From NCBI GenBank assembly GCA_015698045.1, contig BLAL01000319.1, forward strand, positions 868,001 to 932,000: 64,000 nucleotides of DNA, written 5' to 3'. Shown here in pieces: positions 1 through 12,428 of this stretch (the first letter of the stretch is position 1; each line of letters begins with the position of its first letter). The notes below the pieces were generated by a model that was given only the letters and a program-made list of their open reading frames with translations, made no database searches and was not told where the DNA came from. The position numbers and the translations under genes are program-made. This stretch comes from Rhizophagus clarus (taxonomy: Eukaryota; Glomeromycota; Glomeromycetes; Glomerales; Glomeraceae).

Positions 1-1379
1 GACAAATATTTAAATTAGCCTCAAATAATACATTATGGACAACAATTATGGATATTATTAAAAAATTAAAATTAAAAGTTGATGTATTAAAAATAAATGC
101 TCATTCAGGAGATAAATATAATGAAGAAGTAGATAAGAGAATAAAAGAACAATATGTAAATATAGGAAGCATGGGAATTAATATAAAAGGTTCAACAGAC
201 ATGATTCCATATGTACCAAAATGGAGAAATATAGTTATAGAGAAAAACCTTAGAAAATTTATGACAAATATAACCCGTACAAAAGGTCTAGAAAAGTTCC
301 TAAATCAAAATCGTAATAATAAATATAGGAAATTACAAGTAGACTGGAACATCACCTTTGCATATCTAAAAGGTAATGAAACTTATTATACAACAACTTT
401 TAAAGATTGCAGAAGAAAAAGAATAAAAATCCAGAGACTAATGGAAGAAATACCAACCATTGAACAGATGAAAAAATCTCAATATAATATATATAAAAAA
501 TGGAAATGTGTTCAATGTAATAGGAAAAAAGAAACTTTTATTCATGTATGGAAATGTAATAAGAATAAAAAAATATTAAGAAAAATTCAAAAAATAGTTT
601 TAAAATATCTTATAAGATTAATAAATGAAATGTCAGATAATAATATAGAAATAAGAATAGAAGATTTTGAGCAATTATCTATATTTAAAATAATTGATGA
701 TAATCAAAATCTTTCCTTTATTGATGTAATTAAAGGAATTTTTCCACTGGAATTAACAGATCTAATTAAAACTAATATTGGAAATCAGACAAAAAAAATC
801 ATAGAAATAGGAAAAAAATTTTTAGAATTTGTGTTTGATATATTACATAAAAAGATATGGAAACCACGCTGTGAAAAAATGAAGAAAAAGGAAAAAGAAA
901 AAAAGATCACCAAAAAAATGAAAAAGATGAGAAGTTATGATAAAAATCAGAAAAAAATAGTATCAACTAATCAAATTAATAAATATGTTAATTTGGGTGG
1001 ATTAATAGATAACATATACTTTGGGAGAAATATATTGGATTTTATAGTATATGTGAACCTAGTTAGATAGAAAGAATTTATTTATAATAATTTTATTTAT
1101 TTTTATTTTATTTTTTACTTTAGATTATTTTCTTTATTTTGTCCAGTTTCTGGATGAGTAGTATTTTTATTCTTTCTTTTATTTATCATCTAACCTGGTT
1201 TAACAGATAATTAATTTCTTAGAAATTTTTTATTAGTTAGGATAAACTAGAATTGTAGTCGTATATAGTTTCTTTATAAACTATAAGACCTAATCAGTTT
1301 TCCAACATGTACCTTAAAATCCTATTTTGAATAAAATTGAATTGTTTACCAGTAAAAAAAAAAAAAAAAAAAAAAAAAA
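1..1379 (+). mobile_element. non-LTR retrotransposon (LINE) copy 1, 3' part
   Basis: This is the 3' portion of a LINE that enters the window already inside its RNase H region. It contains the C-terminal coding part, a 3' UTR (1071-1353) and a polyA tail of 26 A (1354-1379). It aligns without any indel to 3249-4601 of the next copy (constant offset 3248) and differs only at scattered bases, so the two copies are young. A 17-bp sequence, GCGTAAAGCATTTATGC, follows the tail at 1380-1396 and recurs after the second copy. Confidence 0.93.
3..1070 (+). CDS. LINE polyprotein C-terminus (RNase H end, zinc-knuckle region), partial
   Basis: The reading frame is open from the first bases of the window to a TAG at 1068-1070, so this is the end of a longer protein that starts outside the window. 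It holds the last part of the RNase H domain (the HSGDKYNEEVD segment with acidic residues), a C-X2-C-X8-H-X3-C cluster (KWKCVQC...HVWKC) typical of the tail of fungal LINE proteins, and a Lys-rich C-terminus. The ATG at 48 is internal and not a real start. The product would act in target-primed reverse transcription. The protein is nearly identical to the matching end of copy 2 (for example GSMG against GRMG). Confidence 0.88.
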   Translation, partial: QIFKLASNNTLWTTIMDIIKKLKLKVDVLKINAHSGDKYNEEVDKRIKEQYVNIGSMGINIKGSTDMIPYVPKWRNIVIEKNLRKFMTNITRTKGLEKFLNQNRNNKYRKLQVDWNITFAYLKGNETYYTTTFKDCRRKRIKIQRLMEEIPTIEQMKKSQYNIYKKWKCVQCNRKKETFIHVWKCNKNKKILRKIQKIVLKYLIRLINEMSDNNIEIRIEDFEQLSIFKIIDDNQNLSFIDVIKGIFPLELTDLIKTNIGNQTKKIIEIGKKFLEFVFDILHKKIWKPRCEKMKKKEKEKKITKKMKKMRSYDKNQKKIVSTNQINKYVNLGGLIDNIYFGRNILDFIVYVNLVR

Positions 1380-1396
1380 GCGTAAAGCATTTATGC
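1380..1396. repeat. 17-bp target-site sequence between the two LINE copies
   Basis: GCGTAAAGCATTTATGC lies between the polyA of copy 1 and the 5' end of copy 2, and is repeated exactly after the polyA of copy 2. It is best read as a target-site duplication shared by both insertions. Confidence 0.85.
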
Positions 1397-4318
1397 TTGA
1401 AAATAGCAGATTCATTTTATAATTTAAATGATATAAAAATAAATAAAGAGAAATCTGATTTATTATTAAGAAAAAAGAAAAAAGCAAAATTAGAAGATGA
1501 AGTATTAATTAAATTTGGGAATAATGAGATTAAATTAAATCCAATAAAAGCAAATGGATCAATCCGAATTCTTGGTGTATGGTTCAATGCATATAATCAA
1601 AGAAAACATATCATTAATCAAATTAAAGAAGAAATTCAAAATGTAAATAACAATATGTTAAAGAAAAAAGCAGTTACAGATAAACAGATGATGTATGTTT
1701 TTAATGCATTGATTCTACCAAAAATAGAATATCGTACCCAACTTACGATTCTAACAGATGATGAATGTAATAACTTGATGAAACCAATAAGAAAAACCTT
1801 TAAAAATAAACTTCATTTGGCATCAACAATTCCTAATTCAATAATAGAATGTAACCTTTTATATGATTTGAGACAGATAAATGATAATCATATTCAATCA
1901 AAGGTTACTAACTTTATTATACAAATAAATGACAAAGGAATCTTAGGGGAAATAACTAAGATAAGATTATATAATGTACAAGAACATTTATTATTAGATG
2001 ATAATCCTTTATATGTGTTCTCATTAAGAAATATTAAAAAATTAAAAAAAATAGAAAAAAAAATAAAAAATAACTTTATAATTGAAAATTTAATATTATT
2101 AAGAAAAAACAATTTAAGTATTGAAGAAAATATAGAAAAAAGTTGGTTTAATAATTTTAAAATAAAAGGAGGTAAAAAGAAAATCTATGAAGTAGTTTCA
2201 GATGAAACATATGTAAGTAATTTTAAGGATTTGAAAAAACATAATATAATTTTTTTAGATCAAATCACTTCATTAAAAGGAGATAAGCTATTAAGTTGGA
2301 AAGAAATGAATAATAAGAAATATATTAAAAAAGGAATTAAAGGACGAATGTTACCAGAACCAAAAAATTATTATAAAATAAGAAAAGAAATAACATATAG
2401 TAAAGAAAATAGTATAATAAAAGTAGAATTACAAGAAATGGATATGATTACAAATATAAAAGGTTATGAATTATATTCAGTAATAACTGATCCAACATCA
2501 AAAAGAATAGTAATGACAATTAAAGATAATATAATATTAGGAAAAGTAATTGTAGTGGAACAAAGAGAAACTTATATTCAACATTATCAAATTATTTCTC
2601 ATGATAAAGATATAAATATAATAATTAAAAAGTGTGAAGGATGTAATAAAAATGAAGATACTTATTTTAAACAAAAAAATAAATGTGTAATAATGCAAAA
2701 TAATGATAAAGTGTTTTTCGTAGAAAACAGAAAATGTAATATAAAGAATTTTGGAAATAATGCTATAATATTAGAAGATATCCAGTTATCAAATATTGAG
2801 CAATTATTATATGGTAATGAAATATTTTCTTATGAACCAATGGCATATATAGCAGATGATTGTAGAATTGAAGAAAATAATGTCAAAGATATTATTTCAT
2901 TATATTTACATAATTCATTAGATCGTGAAAAACTAATTATAATTAAAGAAAAATTAAAATTAATAAAGAATAATATAATATATATTGATGGTTCTGTCAA
3001 GAATAATGGTACTAAAGAATGTGAATCAATTTTTGGCGCAATTTTTTATAATGTAAACTTTATAGAAATAGCTGAATTTTATTCAACATATGAAAATTGG
3101 ATATCATCTAATAAAGCAGAAACATTAGCATTATTAATTGCATTAATTGTACAACCAGAAAATGGAGAAGTTAAAATTTTCACAGATAGCATAATAGTAT
3201 TTAATAACTTTATGTTAATTAAAGAAAAACATTATAATTTAACTCCAAGACAAATATTTAAATTAGCCTCAAATAATACATTATGGGCAACAATTATGGA
3301 TATTATTAAAAAATTAAAATTAAAAGTTGATGTATTAAAAATAAATGCTCATTCAGGAGATAAATATAATGAAGAAGTAGATAAGAGAATAAAAGAACAA
3401 TATGTAAATATAGGAAGAATGGGAATTAATATAAAAGGTTCAACAGACATTATTCCATATGTACCAAAATGGAGAAATATAGTTATAGAGAAAAACCTTA
3501 GAAAATTTATGACAAATATAACCCGTACAAAAGGTCTAGAAAAGTTCTTAAATCAAAATCGTAATAATAAATATAGGAAATTACAAGTAGACTGGAACAT
3601 CACCTTTGCATATCTAAAAGGTAATGAAACTTATTATACAACAACTTTTAAAGATTGCAGAAGAAAAAGAATAAAAATCCAGAGATTAATGGAAGAAATA
3701 CCAACCATTGAACAGATGAAAAAATCTCAATATAATATATATAAAAAATGGAAATGTGTTCAATGTAATAGGAAAAAAGAAACTTTTATTCATGTATGGA
3801 AATGTAATAAGAATAAAAAAATATTAAGAAAAATTCAAAAAATAATTTTAAAATATCTTATAAGATTAATAAATGAAATATCAGATAATAATATAGAAAT
3901 AAGAATAGAAGATTTTGAGCAATTATCTATATTTAAAATAATTGATGATAATCAAAATCTTTCCTTCATTGATGTAATTAAAGGAATTTTCCCACTGGAA
4001 TTAACAGATCTAATTAAAACTAATATTGGAAATCAAACAAAAAAAATCATAGAAATAGGAAAAAAATTTTTAGAATTTGTGTTTGATATATTACATAAAA
4101 AGATATGGAAACCACATTGTGAAAAAATGAAGAAAAAGGAAAAAGAAAAAAAGATCACCAAAAAAATGAAAAAGATGAGAAGTTATGATAAAAATCAGAA
4201 AAAAATAGTATCAACTAATCAAATTAATAAATACGTTAATTTGGGTGGATTAATAGATAACATATACTTTGGGAGAAATATATTGGATTTTATAGTATAT
4301 GTGAACCTAGTTAGATAG
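1397..4318 (+). pseudogene. LINE reverse transcriptase/RNase H polyprotein, N-terminally truncated
   Basis: The open frame covers the end of the reverse transcriptase just downstream of the catalytic box (KIADSFYNLNDIKINKEKS), a linker, an RNase H domain and a C-terminal zinc cluster. RNase H acidic residues are visible: Asp in IYIDGS (codon at 2987), Glu in NKAET (3119), Asp in FTDS (3185) and Asp in HSGD (3359). A C-X2-C-X8-H-X3-C motif follows near 3750-3800. No YxDD catalytic motif is present because the 5' end is missing, so the copy cannot make a working reverse transcriptase. The frame has no stop until TAG at 4316-4318, so the insertion is recent. Confidence 0.92.
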
Positions 4319-4626
4319 AAAGAATTTATTTATAATAATTTTATTTATTTTTATTTTATTTTTTACTTTAGATTATTTTCTTTATTTTGTCCAGTTTCTG
4401 GATGAGTAGTATTTTTATTCTTTCTTTTATTTATCATCTAACCTGGTTTAACAGATAATTAATTTCTTAGAAATTTTTTATTAGTTAGGATAAACTAGAA
4501 TTGTAGTCGTATATAGTTTCTTTATAAACTATAAGACCTAATCAGTTTTCCAACATGTACCTTAAAATCCTATTTTGAATAAAATTGAATTGTTTACCAG
4601 TAAAAAAAAAAAAAAAAAAAAAAAAA
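1397..4626 (+). mobile_element. LINE copy 2, 5'-truncated
   Basis: The element starts at 1397, directly after the 17-bp target sequence, and ends in 25 A (4602-4626), followed by the same 17 bp. Its 5' end lies inside the reverse-transcriptase coding region, the usual result of incomplete target-primed reverse transcription. A long 993-codon frame that appears to start at 1337 is a chimera: its first residues come from the 3' UTR of copy 1, its Lys run is the polyA tail of copy 1, and only from 1397 does it enter this element. Confidence 0.93.
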
Positions 4627-4643
4627 GCGTAAAGCATTTATGC
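4627..4643. repeat. 17-bp target-site duplication after LINE copy 2
   Basis: GCGTAAAGCATTTATGC is identical to 1380-1396 and directly follows the polyA of copy 2. Confidence 0.87.
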
Positions 4644-5219
4644 CTAATGATTGATGCATATGCTTATGCTTAGGCTTCTTTTAACATCAAAAGAGTAAAA
4701 TTGCGATTTAGGCCTTTCTGTGCCACTTTCATTGTGTGTTTAGTTGAGCCATCAAATAATAGGTTTTTCGAATTTTTTAATTTTTTTCAATTTCATTGAT
4801 CCTATCGTAAAATTACAAACATTGTTAAAAGTAAAATATCAAATGTGCCAATTAAAAATTGAAATTATTAGTAAAATAAATTCTACAAAAAAAAAACAAC
4901 TGGAACTATCAAAAACATACATTTTATTAAGAAAATTATTAAATAGGTCTTTTTAGAGAAAAAAAAAATAAACATTAAAATTATTTTCTTATTAATCAAA
5001 GATCATTAAAGCGTTAAATCATTTTTTTTTTTAAATGTAACGACTAAAAGAATCATTTTTTTTGAAAATGTAATGATTATAAAAATCGTTTTTTAAAATT
5101 GAAAAAATCGTTTTTTTAAAAATGTAAAGATTAAAAAAATCGTTTTTTTTAAAAATGTAACGATTAAAAATCGGGTTTTTTAAAAATGTAACTAAGGCAA
5201 TTTGGGTACAGTTAGTGAG
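4644..5219. other. AT-rich spacer
   Basis: I see no convincing gene here. A 70-codon frame at 4744-4956 has no recognisable domain. A degenerate motif of the type TGTAACGATTAAAAAATCG recurs from 5030 to 5190. The stretch ends with the recurrent terminal motif CTAAGG...GGGTACAGTTAGTGAGC at 5192-5219. Confidence 0.6.
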
Positions 5220-6670
5220 CCTTCATTTAAGCGTATAATTAAAAAAAACACCTTTTTAGGCGTTTAATTAAAAAAAAATCGCCCTTTTTTTAGGAGTTTA
5301 ATTAAAAAAAAAGAAATGGAAATAGCACTTTTTCTAATTGCTTAAATTAAAAAAAAACGCTTTCTTTAAGCATTCATAATTAAAAAAAAATGCTTTTTTT
5401 AAGCGTTTAATTAAAAAAAAACGCTTTTTTAAGCGTTTAATTAAAAAAAAACGCTTTTTTAAGCGTTTAATTAAAAAAAAACGCTTTTTTAAGCGTTTAA
5501 TTAAAAAAAAACGCTTTTTTAAGCGTTTAATTAAAAAAAAACGCTTTTTAAGCGTTTAATTAAAAAAAAACGCTTTTTTAAGCGTTTAATTAAAAAAAAA
5601 CGCTTTTTTAAGCGTTTAATTAAAAAAAAACGCTTTTTTAAGCGTTTAATTAAAAAAAAACGCTTTTTTAAGCGTTTAATTAAAAAAAAACGCTTTTTTA
5701 AGCGTTTAATTAAAAAAAATGCTTTTTTTAAGCGTTTAATTAAAAAAAAACGCTTTTTTTAAGCATTTAATTTTTTTTTAAGCGTTTAATTTAAAAAAAA
5801 ACGTTAAATTGTTTTTTTAAAATGTTTAAAAAAAAACGCTAAAAAAAACCATTTTTTAAAAGCGTTTAATTTTTTTTTAAAAAAACGCTAAAATTTTTAA
5901 AGCGTTTAATTTTCTCTTTTTTTTTTTTTTTTTTTGAAAAAAAAACTGCTTTCTTTTAAGCGTTAGGCGTTTATTAAATAAAACGCTTTTTTTAAGCATT
6001 AAGCGTTTAAATTAAAAAATAACGTTTTTTTTAAGCGTATAATTAAAAAAAGCGCTTTTATTAACCGTTTAATTAAAAAAAACGCTAAATGGTTTTTTTA
6101 AAATGTTTAAAAAAAAACGCTAAAAAAATGCGTTTTTTAAAAGCATTTAATTTTTTTTAAAAAAAATGCTAAAAAAATGCATTTTTTAAAAGCGTTTAAT
6201 TTTTTTAAAAAAAAACGCTAAAATTTTTAGTGTTTAATTTTGTTTTTTATTTGAAAAAATGTTTAAATTTTTTTTTTGAAAAAAAAACCGTTTTCTTTTA
6301 AGCGTTAGGCGTTTATTAAATAAAACGCTTTTTTTAAGCGTTTAATTTTTTTTAAGCGTTTAATTTAAAACAAAACGTTAAATTGCATTTTTTAAGCGTT
6401 TAATTTAAAAAAAAAATGCTAAAAAAAATGCGTTTTTTAAAAGCATTTGATTTTTTTTAAAAAAAAACGCTAAAATATTTAAGATGTTTAATTTTTTTTT
6501 TTTATTTTTTTAAAAAAAAACTGCTTTCTTTTAAGTGTTAAGCGTTTAAATTAAAAAAAACGAGTTCTGTTAAGGCGTTTAATTTTTAAAAAAAAAAGAA
6601 CGCTAAAATGTTTTTCTTTTAGGCATTTAATTTTTCAAAAGTTAGCGTTTTTTAAAGAGTTTAATTTAAA
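5220..6670. repeat. palindromic AAGCG/CGCTT satellite
   Basis: A tandem array with a unit of about 30 bp: AAGCGTTTAATT, then a run of A, ACGC, then a run of T. It is most regular at 5400-5740, where more than ten units are nearly identical, and it decays on both sides. Each unit is self-complementary (AAGCGTTT against AAACGCTT), so single strands can fold into short hairpins. Confidence 0.9.
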
Positions 6671-8292
6671 AAAAATGCCAAAAAAACGTTTTTTTAACTT
6701 CAGGCCATTTTTTTCAAATTAAACACTTAAAAAATGACAAAAAAATGATTTTTTTTAATCGGTTTAACAAAAAAAAAGGATTTTTTTTTTATTAATCGTT
6801 TTTTTTATTTAATTGTTTTAAAAAAAATGACTTTTTTTTAATTGTTTTAGCAAAAAAAACCAACTTTTTTTTTATTAATCGCTTTAACATGATGATCACG
6901 CATAAAACAAATATGCATCAGCATTTGCCATTTCTTTCTCCATTAACACATTTGGAACATGCTTCAATAACCCGTTACTTATATCACCAGAATTCTCATT
7001 TTTCATTTGCAATTATTCCAGGACCAAAGTACAATTTTCATGGTATTAATTGTTTTAAAAAAACCAATTTTTTATTGGTCGTCTAATAAAAAAATGAATT
7101 TGGCCATTTTTTTTTGTCATTTAATATGAAAACCGTTTTTTCCTAAGTCGTTTAATAAAAAAACATTTTTTTTATCAAAACAAATCAAAGAAAAACGCTG
7201 AAAATTGTTAACCTTTTTTTTATCAAAATAACATTAAAATGTTAAAAATGGGTTCGGTTTTTTTTATTAAAACAACGATTTTTTTTTATTAATCATTTTA
7301 ATGGAAAAAACGGTTAATTGTTTTAATAAAATGAAAAAATGATTGATTTATTAATCATTTTAAAATGAAAAAAATTGCTTTTATTTGTATAAAAACTATT
7401 AAAAAAAATAATAATATTTTCGTTAATAGGTTTAAAAAATCGTTAAAATTCTTTTTTTTTTTTTTTTTTTTGACTACCTGGTTTAATAAATAAATTGTTA
7501 ATTATTTTTTTTTTTAATTATTCGATTAAAAAACAAAAAATAAATTATTAATAATCATTAAAAAAAAATAAATAAATAAAATTTTTCAATTATTTGATAA
7601 TAAACCATTAAAATATTTTTTGATTAAGCATTAATTAGTTTAAAAGACATAAAAGACAACAATTTTTCTTGGTTATCCGGTTTGAAATTTAATAGGCCAT
7701 TAAAAAAAAATTAAATTGATTTTTTTATTATCCGGTTTAATAAACAAATGTTAAAAAAAGATAAATTAATTTTTTTTTTTAATTATTTACTTTGATAATT
7801 AAAAAAATGTTTTTATTAATAATGTAGCAAAAAAATTCCTTCATTGGCATTTTTTGTAATTTTTTAATAAAAAAAAAAAAAAACAATCTCCACCTTTTTA
7901 TTAAGTTATTTTAATAAAAAAAAAGCTAAAAGGCATTTGTTAAAATCATTTTTAACAAAATAAAATTAATTATTTTTTATCATTTTGATAAAAATGATAC
8001 TCATTTATCGGATGAGATTTTAAGTAAAAATAATTGTTAAAAAAATGTCAAAATGTTTTTATCAAAACGATCAATAAAAAAAGTATCAATATCAGATATC
8101 GTTTTTTACTAAAATGACTAGCAAAAAATATTAATATCACTTTTTTACTTAAAAACGATTATTAACAAGATATTAATACCGTTGCAGCATGTATGCTTAT
8201 ATATCATAGGGGACGAAGTCCCTTAAAAAAGCTCATATTCTAGTTTTTTTAAAAAAAGGAAAAAAAAAAAAAAAATACAAAAAATTCTAATA
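6671..8292. other. degenerate AT-rich repeat region, no gene seen
   Basis: Diverged T-run/A-run repeats with ATCGTTTT or AACGATT cores fill this stretch. A short non-repetitive island at about 6890-7060 has a 65-codon frame without recognisable features. Positions 8170-8290 are the upstream flank of a broken BTB gene. Confidence 0.5.
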
Positions 8293-9068
8293 ATGGATGA
8301 TATATTTTTACCAAAATTATCACAAAATTTACTCGAAATTTTAGAAGACGATGAACATTACGATACTACTATTGAAGTTGGTAATGACCCCTATGTAAGA
8401 ATATTTCGCTCTCATGCAGTTATCTTATATTACCGTTCTGAAGAATAAGTTCACTGGCGGCAATCAATATTTCAGTGATATCTGAAATATCATATTCTTT
8501 CAAAGAAATTCTTTCTCCATAAATATATCTTATGTAAATAATGAAAATAATTTTTAACTTATTATATATTACAGTATATTTAGCAATATTCAAATCTCCC
8601 TTACCTTAAGGTTATTTGAAAAATCTCAGGAGAAATATTTGGTAATTTATTATGTGTCAAAATGCTATCATTATTTTTCTTTTCGTTAATTGACAAAATT
8701 CTTCGTAAATAAGTTGGAATTAATCACTCATTTACAATTATTTTTGATTGAAAATAAAGAAAATTAGATGAAACAAAATTTTAACTTGATCTATCAAACA
8801 AGTTTTAAGAATGATTCTTTCTCAAAATTGCAAAATTTTTGTAAGGAAACAATGACTAAAGAATCAGAAAAAGTTTTTAATTCACTCAATTTCAGAAAAA
8901 TGTTTGATTTCTCTTATCCAACTCGATAATGTTCGAATGGATGACATTAAGGTTTGGGAACATGTTCTTAAATGGGGTATTGCTCAAAATCCAGAACTAC
9001 CTTCAGATCCCTCCAATTATTCAAAAAGTGACTTCAATACTTTAAAAAATACTTTACAACAATTCATT
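8293..9068 (+). pseudogene. BTB-BACK-TLDc gene, 5' half, broken by an internal inversion
   Basis: ATG at 8293 opens the family N-terminus (LPKLSQNLLEILEDDEHYD, then TIEVGNDPYV) and homology runs to about 8443. From about 8444 to 8713 the sequence is the reverse complement of what is expected: read on the minus strand it gives the end of exon 1, the intron and the first codons of exon 2 in normal order. Plus-strand homology resumes at about 8714 with the BACK region and continues to 9068 (TLQQFI). Further lesions include an in-frame TAG after IENKEN and a small deletion near 8885. The 3' half of the same gene lies at 13258-13932. Confidence 0.88.
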
Positions 9069-9582
9069 TTTATTTTTATTTTTATGTATGGGTGTCAGTT
9101 AGGAACCTAACATGACGCGAATTTAAGTAAATTATTTACATGAAGAACAAAAATTTGAATATACATTAAAATACTAAATTGCAAAAAAGAATAATCTACT
9201 TAAACCGGTGAACTAAGCAAGGAAAGGTCGACACTAATGTGAAAGTACGACATCGAGTTGAAACCCTTCACGGTCAGTTAATCCTAATCATAGTCACTAC
9301 CTCTCTTACAGCCAATCCAAAGACCAGGTAAGTCGAAGCCCGTACCCCGCAGATATCCTATGACTAACACCGCCAGCCCCCAAGATAAGTATATCTACCC
9401 TGCACTGGTCAGTAAGGTCAAAAAACAAAAATTTCTCCAAGTGACTATATTCCAGAGTAATATTACTACCTATTAATAATCCCTACAAGCAGGTTGGCCA
9501 ACTTGGCTGCATCCGGACAAACCATTTAGATCTCCAAGATTAACGACCAGCATACCCAATAGAAAAAACTAAAAACCGCAGT
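9069..9582 (-). mobile_element. SINE-like retroelement with 17-bp target-site duplication
   Basis: A 514-bp segment is bordered by direct repeats CTTTACAACAATTCATT (9052-9068 and 9583-9599). Its left end is (TTTTTA)n, so on the minus strand it ends in an AAAAT-type tail, as expected of an element moved by LINE machinery. It is clearly GC-richer than its surroundings and has no open frame. I could not identify clear A and B boxes, so a tRNA origin is not shown. It could also be a 5'-truncated LINE 3' end. Confidence 0.8.
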
Positions 9583-9599
9583 CTTTACAACAATTCATT

Positions 9600-10980
9600 A
9601 ACACACAGATAAGCATTTGTTAGCCGTTTTTTGCAAAAATGGAATAAATCTGTAAATCATTCCATTTTTGAAAGTACATTCCCGGCGTATTTTGCATAGA
9701 AATTTCTATTTCATTCTATCATCAATCTAATCTAATTTTGTAGATAATCCACATGCTAAATTGCCATGAAATCAAAAATAATTTCCTTTTTGGTAAAAAA
9801 CGGTCCATTTAATCTTTATGTACAGTATATGTACTTTATGTACTATGAACAGAACATTGAACATGTACATGAACATGTACAGTACATACAAAGGAAATTT
9901 TTTTTTATTTTTTTATTTGATTATTTTGAACACTTTCTTTAGGAAACTTTTGTCACTGACCTCGCCTGTGTCAGTAATATTATTAATTAAGTTGAGCCAT
10001 CACAAATAAATTACATTTTTTAACCTCGTATGTTGATCCTTTGCAAAAAAATAAATTTATTCAAAAACTAATTTTTCTGCACATGAAATGAATTATTTTC
10101 AATATTTTGAAAATTATTTTAAACAAATCCTGCCCGCAGGGCTATCCTTAAAAGAAAAAGAAAAATTTGCAAGAATTGCAAATTTTTCTTAAAGTTTATT
10201 TTTAAAATTTATTATGTTTTTTTTTTGCACTAAATTAAAAAAAAAAAATAAATAAATCTAGAGTTAATGAACCTACGAAACTTTAAATTGTTAATAAACT
10301 CCCTTTCGAAACCTATGATGAATAAAAAAAGATTCAGAGCGTAACATACCTCTGAATTCAAAATTATCAATAAGTTCCCATCTGGAACCTATAAAACGTA
10401 TAAAAAATCATTTTTTTTCTATCAAATGATTAATAAAAGAAAAATTGTTATTTTTTTTAATTAAAACTAGCAGTCACCATACCGCACTGGTTAAAATAAT
10501 TCAATTCGGGTCAGATTTTTGTTAGGCAAATTTGAGCTGAATTATGTAACTTGCTTAATAAAAATCATCAAAAGTTAACTTTTTCTACTTTAATTTATTT
10601 TAAACGTTTTTTTAATTTGTTAATTTTGCAAGAAAAAGTTGTGAAATGCTAATTTTTTATCAAATCATCTGTAAAAAAAGCGTTATGCAACTTTTTTTAC
10701 ACATTTCGCAAAAAAAAAGTTGCGAAATGTTGGTTTTTATTAAATAATTTGATAAAATAAAATATTGTGAAATGTTTTTTATGATAATTTAAAATAAAAA
10801 ATGATTCTTACGTTTGTTATTATCAATCGCAAAATAAAAAAAACGCTTTTTTTAAGCGTTTAATGTAAAAAATAGAGCTCACGATCAGGTCAGATAGGTC
10901 GGGTAATTGACTTAACCTGATCCGTGATATTCAAGTCAGGTCAACAAATTCATGACCCGCTTAGGCCTTAGGGTACCTGA
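9600..10980. other. part of a 3.7-kb insertion in the BTB gene; no gene seen
   Basis: This begins exactly after the second copy of the SINE target repeat. It holds AT-rich unique sequence, TTGCGAAATG-type repeats (10600-10800) and, at 10868-10960, a GC-richer block (GGTCGGGTAATTGACTTAACC...) whose reverse complement occurs at 36058-36130. Confidence 0.55.
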
Positions 10981-12428
10981 ATTTCATATATAAAACACCG
11001 AAATGTTACTGTTTCGGAGTTTTTTTTTTAATCTGAATAAAAAACCAATTGTTTTTAATAAAAAATAAAACAAAACGATTTCAAATAAAAAAGATTTTTT
11101 GATCGTTTTTAAATGACAAAAATAGAACAATTTTTGATTGTTTTTAATAACAAAAATAAAATGATGTTTGATCGTTTTTAATACCAAAAATAAAATGATT
11201 TCTTAATCATTTTTAATAACAAAAAAAAAAATGTTTTTAGTAACAAAAAAAAAAGACAATCATTTTTAATCGTTTTTAATAACAAAATAAAAAATGATTT
11301 CTTAATCGTTTTTAAATAACAAAATAAAAAACGATTTCTTAATCGTTTTTAAATAACAAAATAAAAAACGATTTCTTAATCGTTTTTAAATAACAAAATA
11401 AAAAACGATTTCTTAATCGTTTTTAAATAACAAAATAAAAAACGATTTCTTAATCGTTTTTAAATAACAAAATAAAAAATGATTTCTTAATCGTTTTTAA
11501 TAACAAAATAAAAAATGATTTCTTAATCGTTTTTAAATAACAAAATAAAAAACGATTTCTTAATCGTTTTTAAATAACAAAATAAAAAATGATTTCTTAA
11601 TCGTTTTTAAATAACAAATAAAAATGATTTCTTAATCGTTTTTAATAACAAAAATAAAAACGATTTTTTAACCGTTTTTAATAACAAAAATAAAAATGAT
11701 TTCTTATCGTTTTTAAATAACAAATAAAAAATGATTTCTTAATCGTTTTTAATAATAAATAAAAAAGATGATTTCTTAATCATTTTTAAATAACGTTTTT
11801 TAATAACAAAAAAAACGATTTCTTAATTGTTTTTAAATAACAAAAAAAAACGATTTCTTAATCATTTTTAATAACAGAATAAAAAACAATTTCTTAATTA
11901 TTTTTAATAACAAAAATAAAAATGATTACTTAATCGTTTTTAATAACAAATAAAAAATGATTTCTTAATCGTTTTTAATAACAAATAAAAAATGATTTCT
12001 TAATCATTTTTAAATAACAAAAAAAACGATTTCTTAATCGTTTTTAAATAACAAAAAAAATGATTTCTTAATCGTTTTTAAATAACAAAAAAAATGATTT
12101 CTTAATCGTTTTTAATAACAAATAAAAAATGATTTCTTAATCGTTTTTAATAACAAATAAAAAACGATTTCTTAATCGTTTTTAAATAACAAAATAAAAA
12201 ACGATTTCTTAATCGTTTTTAAATAACAAAATAAAAAATGATTTCTTAATCGTTTTTAATAACAAAAAAATGAATTCCTTATCGTTTTTAAATAACAATA
12301 ACGATTTCTTGATTTTAAATAACAAAAAAAAAATGATTTCTTAATCATTTTTAAATAACAAAACAAAACGATTTCTTAACTGTTTTCAAATAACAAAACA
12401 AAATGATTTCTTAATCATTTTTAAATAA
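10981..12428. repeat. AT satellite, unit about 38 bp (cgatttcttaatcgttttta type)
   Basis: A tandem array of the unit ACGATTTCTTAATCGTTTTT followed by AAATAACAAAATAAAAA. The part 11290-11620 is the most regular. It is the reverse complement of the satellite at 33260-36000 and related to 62110-62900. The unit core is self-complementary (ACGATT...AATCGT). Confidence 0.9.

Noticed and set aside
1337..1396. ATG at 1337 as the start of a 993-residue LINE protein
   Set aside because: It lies in the 3' UTR of copy 1 and reads through the polyA tail and target repeat.
4744..4956. 70-codon frame after the LINE
   Set aside because: No domain, no splice context, and composition like the surrounding AT DNA.
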